Below, in pieces: positions 28,656 to 37,530 of a DNA stretch of 64,000 bases (within the stretch, counting starts at the first letter, position 1; every line of letters begins with the position of its first letter). The DNA is taken from positions 62,751,269 through 62,815,268 of the forward strand of contig CM068831.1 in the NCBI GenBank assembly GCA_028554795.2. Direction: 5' to 3'. Both the position numbers and the translations under genes were made by a program. Below the pieces are notes generated by a model that saw only the letters and a program-made list of their open reading frames with translations, was not told the DNA's origin and ran no database searches. This DNA is from Sinohyriopsis cumingii. Its lineage: Eukaryota > Mollusca > Bivalvia > Unionida > Unionidae.

Positions 28656-28995
28656 TTATCTTGCTCCCAGTATGGTTCCCAATATTCCTTTCAGCAAAGG
28701 TCCTATCAACAGAGTCAAAATTCCTCCGCGTTGGAACAACATCTTCTTCTTTTGACGAATGGGGATTTTCTTTTGAACCATTTGGCGAAGAACGTAACGC
28801 TGTTTCCTAAGCATTGTTTCTGGTGTTTTGACAAAGGTATCGTGCCTGTCAAGACGTTCAAACAACATTCGCACACGGTATCGATGACATCTTTGGAGGC
28901 TTGAATGAGTTTTTTTTTCTCGCATGGGTGGAGAAGCTTTGGACAGGACAGACAACATGTCCACATGTTTGACTAAACGACGAGGCAGTCCTTCC
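28656..28995 (-). pseudogene. small basic Polinton protein with hydrophobic C-terminus
   Basis: From LPRRLVKHVDMLSVLSKASP the frame gives REKKKLIQASKDVIDTVCEC, NVLTGTIPLSKHQKQCL; a frameshift near 28800 leads to RYVLRQMVQKKIPIRQKKKM, LFQRGGILTLLIGPLLKGIL. The pattern (helix, LTPxQKxxL-like box, K(K/R)KxxxxQRGG, then a Gly/Leu-rich hydrophobic end) is one of the most common small genes of metazoan Polintons, compared by some with adenovirus core proteins. No clean ATG remains. Confidence 0.65.
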
Positions 28996-29544
28996 TTCTT
29001 TTTTAATTATTTATTAACCCTTTAATAGGTGACCAATGGGTCGGTGAACCATCCCAAGGGCACCTTACAATCAAACATTTCTGGATTTAGAAGAGGGATG
29101 TTTTCTAGAGGGTGATATCTTTGTTTGTTGGTTCCGGTACACTCACCAAAAAATACACTAACGTTAATGGCTTAGCACACGCCCTTTTATGTTTTTTTTT
29201 TGTTTGTTTTTTTTGATTATCGCTTCGTCATAAAGGTGACAATGTGTTTTCCAAAATCGCCAAGGAATCCTCCCCTTTGGTTAGTCCTCTATTTCTTTGG
29301 ACTCCATTGTCTTTTCTTAAGTTAACGTCGATGCCTGGCTAAGCGCTTTGTCGGATGACGAGACTGCCATTGTCTCTTTCCTTTTTAGCGACGGTGTGCA
29401 CTTCTTTGTGGTGACATCTTTGAGCGTTCAGGAGCACACAAAAAACACAGATACCCATGCTTTGTCTCAGGTCTTTTTTTATACTGGAACGCGTCACCAC
29501 TGTTTGTCTTTGCGTCGTATCAACTGGATGACAGGCATCACGCA
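28996..29544 (-). other. decayed coding remnant with TATA-like box
   Basis: A TATA-like CCAGTATAAAAAAAGACC (29476-29483 core) is followed on the minus strand by ATGs, of which MAVSSSDKALSQAST (start about 29391) and MESKEIED share one frame with stops between them. No recognisable protein. Confidence 0.35.
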
Positions 29545-30153
29545 TCATGGAGGGGTTCGCAAAGGACTACATCGGGACCATTCTTGCTTGGACAAATCCA
29601 GTAAACTCTGTAACATGCCCAATCTCTCTTGGACTTTGATTTTGGGAGCAGGTACTTTGTAAGCAGCTTCCACTGCAACTAAAGAGGAGGAGGGTGTCAC
29701 CACTGTAGGAAAAGTTCTTGGAGAAACGGGTTTCCATGGTGTCATCAACTGAGGCCGCACGGGTGTCAACTGGTGTTGGGCAGACATCGCCAGCAACGGA
29801 GAAGTGGAAGAACCTGAGGCTACCGGAGACATGGTCACTGTCGTTTCAGGTCGTGGTTTGCGAATGCAAGGTTGCGTCCTGGCCGAAGTGCCTCTCTTAC
29901 GCGTAGAAGCTGTTTTCTGAGGGTTTTTCTTTTTCTGGGGACTTTTCTTTTTCTGAGGACTTTTCTTTTTCTTTTTCTTTTTCTGGGGCTGTGACCTGGT
30001 CTTGACACCACTGCTATTTTTCTTCTTTGGGCTTCGTTTGGCTTTTTGGGGAGTGGCTTTTATCTTGGGGAGAAATTTGGGAGCATTAGGATCCCATTTT
30101 AAGAGGGAGCAAATGACGACACCTCCTAGAGAAACGCTCCCTCCAGGTTTCAA
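29545..30153 (-). CDS. Lys-rich basic protein (possible DNA-condensing protein)
   Basis: Unbroken 202-codon ORF. After MKPGGSVSLGGVVICSLLKW there is a Lys/Gln/Pro-rich stretch of about 70 residues (repeats of SPQKKK and NPQK) and then a Thr/Pro/Ser-rich tail. Histone-H1-like in composition; the natural guess is a genome-condensing virion protein, but composition is the only support. The start lies 7 bp from the end of the next gene, consistent with tight packing. Confidence 0.5.
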   Translation of the reverse strand: MKPGGSVSLGGVVICSLLKWDPNAPKFLPKIKATPQKAKRSPKKKNSSGVKTRSQPQKKKKKKKSPQKKKSPQKKKNPQKTASTRKRGTSARTQPCIRKPRPETTVTMSPVASGSSTSPLLAMSAQHQLTPVRPQLMTPWKPVSPRTFPTVVTPSSSLVAVEAAYKVPAPKIKVQERLGMLQSLLDLSKQEWSRCSPLRTPP

Positions 30154-30159
30154 AATGAT

Positions 30160-30633
30160 TTAATTTTTAGTTTGAGTGTCGATGCGGGCATCGGCCAGTT
30201 GTGTCAAGGCTACTTTGTTTCTGTCAAAAAATGTTTGCTTTGATGAGGAATCCGAATAATGTCTTGCAGTAATTGACGTGCTGTCACCGTAAACAATCGT
30301 AAGACTTCTTTGAGACTGGTGTCTAAGACATGAACACGTATTTTTTTCTCGACTGATGCCATACAAGGCACAAATCAATTTGACAGGAGGATGAGACTGA
30401 AGGGACGTCATGTTGACGCTGTGTGAGACAGACGAAAAGTGTCCGAGGATTTTATAGATTTTTTTGGTTAAGTCGAGGATGGAGACATGTACAGGACAGG
30501 CCCTCCGTCTTGACACCAGTGGTGAAACAAATTGGTACAAAATTGCAAATAATCGGGGGTAGTGGGTTTCAAATCGGCAAGTAAATAGGCGTGTAGGGTT
30601 TGAGTGGCATCGTCGTACGCCAGAGTTAGCCAA
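30160..30633 (-). pseudogene. unrecognised Polinton gene downstream of the ATPase
   Basis: The coding signal switches frame: the first part reads AYDDATQTLHAYLLADLKPT and FCTNLFHHWCQDGGPVLYMS in one frame, then KKIYKILGHFSSVSHSVNMT, HPPVKLICALYGISREKNTC and DSSSKQTFFDRNKVAL in another, stop at 30160. It overlaps the ATPase end by about 8 bp. No family recognised. Confidence 0.45.
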
Positions 30634-31189
30634 GGCGTTCTTGTTTGGCTAAGACTTGAACTTGTGATTTATCTCTGGGGCTTTTAAGCAAGACCATGCA
30701 GTGAGCATTGAGACTGATGGTGCGATGGGCTTTACTTTGTTGAAAAAAATTTTGAGTGATGTAAACGACACTGGCATTACGATGATGCCCTTTGCGCGTG
30801 AACCACAGTTTAATTTCTTCGTCTTCTCCTAACATGTCATCGAAAATGACCAGATGGGTTTCACTGGCGTCAGACATGATTTCGTCGTCTTCGTTAGGAA
30901 TGCCTTCCACAAACACGATGGAATCACCTTGACTTTCTCGCAAGAGACTGTACGCCAATTGCCACTCTTTGTAACAACACACGATTCGTTAAGGTGGACG
31001 ATCGATCAAATGATGTTTATGTTCGATCAAAGGTTTAACAAATTCGGTTTTGCCTGAAACTCTAGGTCCAGCAATGAGCATGTTAAAGGTATGACGAAGA
31101 TACCAGGCCTCCCAACTGGCACGATCTAAGTGTTCGTCGATGACTTTGAAAGTGGAGGAAGAGGGAGCAGAGACAGTAGATGTAGCCAT
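30626..31189 (-). pseudogene. ATP: FtsK/HerA-type genome-packaging ATPase
   Basis: ATG at 31189 (MATSTVSAPSSSTFKVIDEH) was chosen over upstream hydrophobic codons that do not match the family. Walker A GPRVSGKT lies at residues 41-48 and Walker B ETHLVIFDDML at about residue 100; NASVVYITQNFFQQ is the sensor/arginine region and NAHCMVLLKSPRDKSQV the C-terminal block typical of Polinton ATPases. Only one break is seen, a TAA in DRPP-stop-RIVCCYKEW, probably from a Glu codon. It ends at 30626. Confidence 0.85.
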
Positions 31190-31578
31190 AGTGCAAAGAA
31201 TGTCACTTGTGACACAAAGACAGACAATACAAGAGTTTATATAATTTTTCAGGACACGTTTATTGACTTTTAAAAATAAGCACAAAAGACTAAAATATAT
31301 AAAAGCCAAAGGGTTAAGTACAACGATAAAATACACATCAAAATGATCAAAGTGGAACAGAAACAAGTTTCTGTACAACATGTTTTTTGTAACCAATATG
31401 TCCTAGGGACAATGTGTAATGTTCTTACAGGCTCTACATTGGGTAATGTCACACAAATGTTCCCCCGAAATGGTCTTTCGTCAATGTCCATGACAGTCCT
31501 GTCCTGAGGAAGTGATTGTCCTGGGTGACTGGTTCTTCTGGCACTGTCACTAACACAGGTTGAAAAGTGACTTTTTTC

Positions 31579-31843
31579 CTAGGATGTTGAAATGTTGGAT
31601 CCCAACTCTTGAGCATAATTGGCCATTTCTTGAGTCCAAACCTCAAAATCCCAATTTTTCCAGTCACGTAAATCAGTCCAATGAGGTTGTAAGTCACAAG
31701 CTACACATACAGTCATACTCATCTTCGGTACATAAAAGTTGTCGAATCATTTTTTCCTGTACAGGTCGAGAATTGTCCAGATGAAAACGCAAAGCTTTGA
31801 GCAAAATGAGTCTCTCGTGGTCATTTAAAGGAACCACTTTCAT
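31579..31843 (-). pseudogene. small LxCxE protein with Cys motif, E7/oncoid-like
   Basis: ATG at 31843: MKVVPLNDHERLILLKALRF. Residues 36-40 are LLCTE followed by acidic DEYD, the classic Rb-binding LxCxE context; Cys residues follow (DCMC), and after a single-base shift CVACDLQPHW and a Trp-rich acidic end to 31579. LxCxE plus a C-terminal Cys pair is the layout of papillomavirus E7 and of the small oncogene-like ORFs reported in adintoviruses. Rb binding is inferred from motif only. The ATG overlaps the preceding stop (ATGA). Confidence 0.5.
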
Positions 31844-32064
31844 GTTTTATTGAGTAGCAAGCATTGTTCGTAAAGAGTCCCCAAGGAATCAGCTGCTAAA
31901 CGAAATCCCAGAAAACAAGTCACTAAGACACACACCTCACATCGACCCCAACTGAATGGGCACAGTTTTCGTAATAAGTGTTGGTAATCGTCCACTGTTT
32001 GAACAGTGTCCTTGATTTCCTTCCATGGAATCTGTTGAATCACTTCTGATAAAAGTTGTGGCAT
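31840..32064 (-). CDS. unrecognised small ORF upstream of the LxCxE gene
   Basis: Unbroken 74-codon ORF, MPQLLSEVIQQIPWKEIKDT, VDDYQHLLRKLCPFSWGR, then a hydrophobic Cys-rich stretch CEVCVLVTCFLGFRLA. The WGR followed by a hydrophobic helix faintly recalls a Bcl-2 BH1 segment, but the length and rest do not support that call. It shares 4 bp with the next gene. Confidence 0.4.
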   Translation of the reverse strand: MPQLLSEVIQQIPWKEIKDTVQTVDDYQHLLRKLCPFSWGRCEVCVLVTCFLGFRLAADSLGTLYEQCLLLNKT

Positions 32065-32073
32065 TGTAGTCTG

Positions 32074-32081
32074 TTTTTATA
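32074..32081 (-). promoter_or_regulatory. TATA box overlapping a stop codon
   Basis: GTATAAAAAC on the minus strand; its TAA is the stop of the gene at 32077-32526. The ATG at 32064 is only ~10 bp away, so this box more plausibly drives a transcript starting inside that ORF and serving the LxCxE gene. Confidence 0.45.
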
Positions 32082-32526
32082 CCTCTTTTTGTCGGAGACA
32101 ATAAGTGTACTTTCTGCATAGAGATAATCGTACTCCAGTGGTGAATCTAAATGGTTCAGTCACTAACATACACATCAGAGTTCGTTCAGAAGCGTCCTCT
32201 TCCTCTAAGTTGAAGTTGCGTAAAATATTTTGGTAATCCTCCAAATTGTCTTCTGGAATTTGTTGCAGTATGTGTATCTCGTAGTAAAATAAATCATTAA
32301 CATAACGATCCTTCTCGTCCTCGAACAGTTTAACAAGGTCTTACCACTGGAACACTATCTCCCGAATCAGTCCTCTTATATCATTCAGGTACCAGTGGTT
32401 TAAACATTGGTGACGTAACGGATGTAATTGTTCTTTACATTTCACCTGAATTTTGGCCAGCTCTTGGTAAATGCGTTCTCTCTACTCCATGGGCAAGCCA
32501 CAAATGATCTCTTGTAAAGTATCCAT
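32077..32526 (-). pseudogene. unrecognised acidic helical protein
   Basis: One frame from ATG at 32526 (MDTLQEIICGLPME) to 32077 with two in-frame TAG/TAA-type stops (after PME and after FQW). Contents: IYQELAKIQVKCKEQLHPLR, HILQQIPEDNLEDYQNILRN, ASERTLMCMLVTEPFRFTTG. Predicted helical, about 150 codons. The EDYQNILR segment loosely resembles DDYQHLLR in the next ORF, so the small genes here may be relatives. Confidence 0.45.
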
Positions 32527-32547
32527 GATCAGTCAGTATTGCTGTAT

Positions 32548-32769
32548 TTACAGTCTTCTCCTAGAGTGAAAGTAATCAACATAGTGAATAATTTCTGGCC
32601 ACTGCCATTCAGGGTAACGATCAAGAATGCCACTGAAATCTTCTAATGTAAATGGTCTAAAGTAGAATAATAGGGTGAACGCACACTTGATCCAGATAAA
32701 TCTAATCCGTTTGTTGACTTCTTTCACTTTCCTCTTGTGAATTTCTCGACACAAAAGTTCTACAGTCAA
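32548..32769 (-). pseudogene. small ORF with an N-terminal LxCxE motif
   Basis: Frame directly after a TGA: LTVELLCREIHKRKVKEVNK, FYFRPFTLEDFSGILDRYPE, IHYVDYFHSRRRL. LLCRE fits LxCxE, but the following residues are basic rather than acidic. No in-frame ATG; an ATG two bases out of frame (32776) suggests a small indel at the start. A TATTTAAA box lies at 32861-32868. Confidence 0.4.
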
Positions 32770-32937
32770 TCATTGAGATTTTGCTCTGGCTCGACCCTGC
32801 CAAATTTCCTTGCAGATCTTCTCTTACAGTTCGTTTGGTAATGATTTTTTTTAAATGGGGTTTAAATACTAGTCTCGGTGTTGTCCAACGTTTGACTCCT
32901 AGCCAATCTGGTTTCTTAAACAACATGGTAGGTCACT

Positions 32938-33465
32938 TCAATGACTCGGTCCCACTAAAGGTAGATAGTGACAATTTGGAGACCATCGAGCATGTTCCAG
33001 GTATGCTGAATCTTGTTGTTCCCACTGGTGTAGTGACACACCGCAACTGAAGCACTTGACTTTATCCCCTTTGTCCAAGTATAAAAATCTGGCTCTGGCT
33101 AATTCTTTGTGGGTCAGTCCTCTCAGATATGTAAGCCATTTTCCTCTGAACGATTAAAGACGATTTTCAAAGTGACAATATTCAGGAAAATGCGCAGGGA
33201 ATGAATATTCGTCTTTCACAGGTTCGTTTCGATGAGGGAAGAATGACATTGACAGGAGTTTGCTCAGTGTTGGATGACATCCGTAGGGTGGCAGATGTAC
33301 AGGTTGACATCCACAATGAAAACCAGTAAAAAGTCCACGATGACGAGTGGCAATGCTTTCGCATCCATCAGGTTTGACACACACAACATCACTTTCTATC
33401 TTAGGTGTAGTAGTGATAACAAAGTTCCCATGATGCTTTACTGCATCGCTCTCATTGCAAGGCAC
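32938..33465 (-). pseudogene. IAP-like protein with one BIR domain
   Basis: One frame, with a single TAA, encodes a Cys-rich N-terminal part (VVCVKPDGCESIATRHRGLF, FHCGCQPVHLPPYGCH) and then a BIR domain: HFPEYCHFENRL, stop, SFRGKWLTYLRGLTHKELAR, KGDKVKCFSCGVSLHQWEQQ, DSAYLEHARWSPNCHYL. The zinc ligands fit the BIR formula exactly: C-x2-C-x16-H-x6-C. BIR proteins bind caspases and IAP antagonists and block apoptosis. No RING follows. Captured IAPs are known from large DNA viruses and some adintoviruses. The true start is uncertain; the gene abuts the PolB stop. Confidence 0.75.
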
Positions 33466-33486
33466 AGCACGTACTCCACAACTCCG

Positions 33487-36400
33487 TTAAGCAATTACAA
33501 TGGTAACCACATGACCAATATCGATGTGACCGTACGGCAAAGTGAAGTGGTTGTGAAGTCACGCTCGCTTCTGGCACACGATTTGATAGACTTTTTTCCA
33601 AGGGTCGACTGACGATTTGGTGAGTGGGTAAACGTACAATCTTGTTTGGATGGTAGGTGGTCACTTTAATGTTTCAATCCTCTCCAGACTGCAAGGCTTC
33701 TTTCAATACTCCAAAGTTTACCACTCGACTGGTGCGATAATTTAGAGTCAATCCTTTCACTTTACACTCGGTGTGCACTTCTCCTTGCTTGTCTCGGTAT
33801 TCATAGCTGGTAATTTTTAAGACCGTCACTAGCAAAACTTAAAATCTTCCCGTCGGGGTGTTCGTCTGTCCAGGCTCCTAAACGGTCTCCTTCGATGTCA
33901 GCGTGACATTAACCCGGGCGATTGATGTAAATGCAACTGTCCGTGTCAAAGGAAGGACGCGATCCCCTAACAGTTCTAAAGTTTCATACAATTTTAAGCG
34001 AGCATGGGCTATCACGTAAGCCGCAATGGTGACATTTCCAAATTCATTGGCTTCTACAAAGTCCAGATCTTCTTCGTAATTGACTAAGATCAAATCCCTG
34101 CGAACGACGTCCATTCATGTATTTGGTTTTGTCGTCAATCATCTGGAAGTACCGGGAAGGTTCTGTCAAATACTCTGTCTTGGGTAAACACGGTCGTTGT
34201 GCCATTTTACCCACACAAGCAATTTAACATCACTTTGGCAAACTATCGCCTGCCTTCGTTTTTCTCGATGTAGTCTAAAGTGATGCCTTCTTGTTCCCAG
34301 TAATTCTCTTTGAATGTCTTTTCATCTTCGGGAGTGTGACACCAGGAAGGATAGCCACTGGCTTCTTGTTTCAGTTTCAAAATAGCATCCATGTAGTCTG
34401 CGAAAATGTCTTTCTGAGTCTTGTCACCCTTGTGGTATTGTTGTGTCTTGGGAAAGTGGTAAATTTCGTACACTTCTAACAGTTGGTATTCCAGGTCCAA
34501 AGCTTTGAATGATTCCACGCTGACCCACGTTCCCGTCAAGGCGAGTTCTTCCTGGGTGTGCTGACAAGGCTGGTGTTGGTTGCACGTTTCGGCACAAGTA
34601 CGACACAAGGGAAACATTTTCCTTGGCAATGGTGAGGTAACACGGGATGGTACACGTCAGTGATAGGCAAAACTTTGCACTTGATCAAGGGGCCCCGAGT
34701 GGCCGAGTGGTCTAAATCGCTCTCCGTTACGGATCACTGCCATCTCACCTCTGTCTGCGTGGGTTCGAGTCTCGGATTCGGTTAATGTGGGTATGTGAGA
34801 AAGCTTGACAGTAGCTTCTCGTTGGTCGGTGGTTCTTTCCGGGGTTTTCCGGGTTCTTCCTCCACCATTAATACTGGCCGCCATGTATAGCCTATCGTGT
34901 GCTGAAAAATGGCGTTAAACCCAACAACAACAACAACTTGAGCACTTGATCAAGCCTTCGTATTGTCGAATGTCCAGGTCGATGTGTTCCGTCAGCAATT
35001 GCGGGTGTCCAGTAGGAAAGTGACAATATTTGTACACATAGGGATACAGTGAACACACGTCCAAGTATTTGATTTCTTCTCCTTTCTCTTTGTCAGCATG
35101 GTACATCAAATAGGTGGCATTTGTCCATCCTCTGTACAAACTATCCCTCGGGTTCAGGGGGTCCACCAGCTCGTAACTTTCTACGATGCATTTAAACTCG
35201 AGATTGGTTTTCAAACGGTTATCGTATTCCTGTTCCCACATTTCCACCACTTGGTATCCTTGTTGTTCTAACTTCAAGCGTTGCTGACAAGTAGTCTGAT
35301 CCAAGTCTTCCATGGTTCGTTGTAAAAACTGATTTTTAGTGCCACGTTGAGGGTAACAGACAGGACATCTGTGAAATAAGCAACCGTTAGACTCGCCTGG
35401 TACCAAGCGTAGAGAGATTCTCGTTTGGTGTGCATGTTGTTGGGGTCGTAATCATGAGCCTCAGGCAAATGATGTAGAACGGCTGACAAAATGCGCGGAC
35501 AAGCAGGGCAATACACTCGTTCTTGTCCTTCGTCCAGACAGGATTGAGGCCAAACATCCTGAACATTTCGATCCACAATGTTTGTGTTGCTCTCGATTGT
35601 TATAGCCATAGTCACATTTCTCACAGTAATAACTGTATCCCAAGAAAGCGGTGATACTGGGAATGGTATTGAAATGTTCATCGTGATGATAGACGTGTAT
35701 GTATTTACCGTCTTGGAAATCTTTGCCTCGAAACAATAGAGGCCCGTGCACTTCTTGAGGATGCACTTTCAAGGTGCAGGGTGGAGCTAGGACAACTTGC
35801 AATTTTTGTCAGGAATGTCACAGGGTGTGTCTTTGGACAGGCCGGCTTGCTGTAACAGGAGTTCTGCTTCATTTCGCTGTTTGGCTTGGTCCAATCGTTG
35901 AATAGTTTTCCAGGCCCTTTTCCATTCTGCCGTGTCGTTCTTGTCGGCGTATGTTTGTCCCACCACGATAGCCCTGGCTAAAGAAATCTGGTCTTAAAGG
36001 TTGTTAATTTGAATGAGGCTCTTTTTAGTGCTGCGAATGTCGTCCATCAATAACACATTTCTGCGTTGTCCGGTTCCTTGGGGAAGAGAGACTTGAGTTA
36101 TAAACAGTGTCGCTTTTCCATAGGTGATGTGAAATTTGTCGTTGGATTGTTGCACATGTAGTATCTTGTCTTTGGAAGGTGTAAATTCTGCTGGGCTGCT
36201 AAACTCGATCCAAACAGGGGACTTCAAACCGTCGTGATGAATGGAAAGTCTCAAGCGATCGTCTTCTTTGGCTTGACATTGACGTTTCAGAGTGGTTAAC
36301 AAAGAATCCCACACCTCGGTGATGAAACCCTCTGCTTTCTCCAGTGGTATGTTGGACTTAAAATCTTTAAACTTCACCCAGTAGGTGTACACCGTGGTTC

Positions 36401-36556
36401 TAAATTTTTGACAGGAGCGCTTTCCGTCTCTCGAATGTGATAGTAATTTTCAGGGTTTACTAATTGTGGCGAACTTTGGCTAAGTGTAGAATCACTGGGT
36501 CTGGACTCTGGTTCACTAGTGTCACCTTCAAAATCACTGGCATGAATTTGTGCCAA
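33487..36556 (-). pseudogene. POLB: Polinton DNA polymerase B, broken and interrupted by a SINE
   Basis: Protein-primed-type family B polymerase, ~3.07 kb including a 265-bp insertion. Recognised in order: acidic N-terminus (EGDTSEPESRPS), LRLSIHHDGLKSPVWIEFSS, STKKSLIQINNL, stop, DQISLARAIVVG, a zinc-type segment CEKCDYGYNNREQHKH and YCPACPRI, LPEAHDYDPNNMHTKRESLY, RCPVCYPQRGTKNQF, motif A YLDVCSLYPYVYKY (about 35040), the SINE at 34690-34941, motif B AKVMLNCL...GKMAQR (about 34230), motif C FDTDSCIYINRPG (about 33940), and a C-terminus QIVCQKRA, stop, LHNHFTLPYG. Several frameshifts and stops. The start is not certain because no in-frame ATG remains. Confidence 0.85.
34690..34941 (+). mobile_element. 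tRNA-derived SINE inserted in PolB
   Basis: Begins GGGCCCCGAGTGGCCGAGTG (A box TGGCCGAGTGG), B box GGTTCGAGTCTC about 50 bp on, and ends GCTGAAAAATGGCGTTAAAC followed by (CAA)n. The 13-bp GCACTTGATCAAG occurs on both sides (34677-34689 and 34942-34954), the target duplication. A diverged inverted relative is at 39634-39880. Confidence 0.9.
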
Positions 36557-36680
36557 GACTTCAGCTATTGTATGAGGTGATAAATCACGTTTCTGCCTCT
36601 TACTTTCTTCACGAATTGATGCGATCGTTTCATCTCGACTTCAAAAAGTCAAATGACCACATTTTAAACACCATATGTCA

Positions 36681-36713
36681 CTTTATATTCATGGCAGACC
36701 AGCATATATAAAG
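36681..36713. promoter_or_regulatory. divergent TATA boxes between PolB and the zinc-knuckle gene
   Basis: Minus-strand ATATAAAG (36681-36688) precedes PolB; plus-strand ATATATAAAG (36704-36713) precedes the zinc-knuckle gene, whose ATG is 53 bp beyond it. The boxes are ~16 bp apart, so the two transcription complexes would compete for one site. Confidence 0.55.
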
Positions 36714-36765
36714 GGTGTGTGTCTTGCCTTCCAATAATCATTTTACTCTCAAACCAAGCAGAACG

Positions 36766-37119
36766 ATGGAATAGCCTACACAGATCAAGCTTTTGATCAG
36801 AGCTTTGCAAGGTGTCATAAGAAAATTTTCTTCAGACAAGCCAACGGACTACTCACCCTCCTTTTGAGATAAAAAGAAGAAAGGTTATTGGTCTTCAGAG
36901 TGTCCAGACTGTCAAAAAAGCAAAACAGGTGCTAGAAGAGACAAAAGTCAAGATACCTTTTATCATTGTCAAGAAAAAGGACATTGGTCTTCAGATTGCC
37001 CTAAGAAACAACAGCAGCAGGAAGAAGAGAGGTGTTCTGGACAGGAAGAAGAGGTACCCTCCCCCAAGGAAGAATCCAGACATGCGCAGAAAGAGAAACA
37101 TGATAAGAAAAGAAGATGA
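36766..37119 (+). pseudogene. zinc-knuckle protein, divergent from PolB
   Basis: The only plus-strand gene of the Polinton. ATG at 36766; the frame has a TAG at codon 3 and a TGA ahead of the knuckles. It reads TQIKLLIRALQGVIRKFSSD, then KKKGYWSSECPDCQK and FYHCQEKGHWSSDCP, two copies of a CCHC-like unit (family C-x2-C-x4-H-x4-C; the first Cys of the second knuckle is Phe, and the first copy is partial), then a Gln/Glu/Lys-rich tail to a TGA at 37117. Knuckles of this kind bind single-stranded nucleic acid. Role inferred. Confidence 0.55.
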
Positions 37120-37389
37120 GGAGAAAGTGAGGAAGAAGTGGAGGAAAAACAAGTGAAAATGGAGAAATTTAAAAAACAGAGAGTAAACAAAGACACAGAA
37201 GAAGCCTGTGAACTTTCTAAAGTGTTATGTTGTGCTGTGAAATGGACTGTAAAATTTTGACCAGAATAGACCAGGCATAAAACGTAAGTGTCTCTTGTTT
37301 TTGATTTTAATGACAAGAACCTACACTCACACACGTACAATATGGCTAAAAAGTGGTTTGGGGATTTTAATTGATTTTGGCAATTGAAA

Positions 37390-37440
37390 TAATCTCTCTT
37401 TTCGAGAGACGTGAGTGGCCCTGAAAAGGACTGTTTGGTA
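37390..37440 (-). terminator. histone-type 3' processing signal 4
   Basis: Minus strand: ACCAAAC, stem AGTCCT/AGGGCC with one mismatch around a TTTC loop (37417-37432), flank ACTCA, then CGAAAAGAGAG. The upstream sequence on this strand is a PolB fragment and unassigned DNA, so its gene is unknown. Confidence 0.6.
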
Positions 37441-37530
37441 TTTGTTGGTTTAAAAAACTCAGGAATGGGAAGCAATCAGCTTTCACTGCCTTAAGCATTT
37501 GCCACGGCCAAGGCCTACTTCTGGATAGTC

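Larger units (their letters stand above)
18518..37119 (-). mobile_element. Polinton/adintovirus-type endogenous element (family 2)
   Basis: Contains protein-primed-type PolB, retrovirus-like integrase with chromodomain, FtsK/HerA-type ATPase, adenovirus-type protease, major and minor capsid proteins and associated small genes, the Polinton hallmark set, almost all on the minus strand. Accessory genes include a BIR protein and LxCxE ORFs. Every large gene has stops or frameshifts. The boundaries given are those of recognised genes and signals; I found no terminal inverted repeats or target duplication, and a stray PolB piece at 37531-37640 suggests rearrangement at the right edge. Confidence 0.9.

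Noticed and set aside
31189..31396. N-terminal hydrophobic extension of the ATPase
   Set aside because: In-frame codons upstream of the ATG at 31189 do not match the family; they are upstream non-coding sequence.
31840..32064. Bcl-2 homologue
   Set aside because: Only a WGR plus hydrophobic helix resembles BH1; too short and no other BH motif.
18518..37440. The histone-like hairpins as terminal inverted repeats of the Polinton
   Set aside because: All four are in the same orientation, and three are internal, each following a gene.
36969..37475. 168-codon minus-strand ORF
   Set aside because: Antisense of the zinc-knuckle gene; Ser/Cys-rich composition reflects the opposite strand's Lys/Glu codons.
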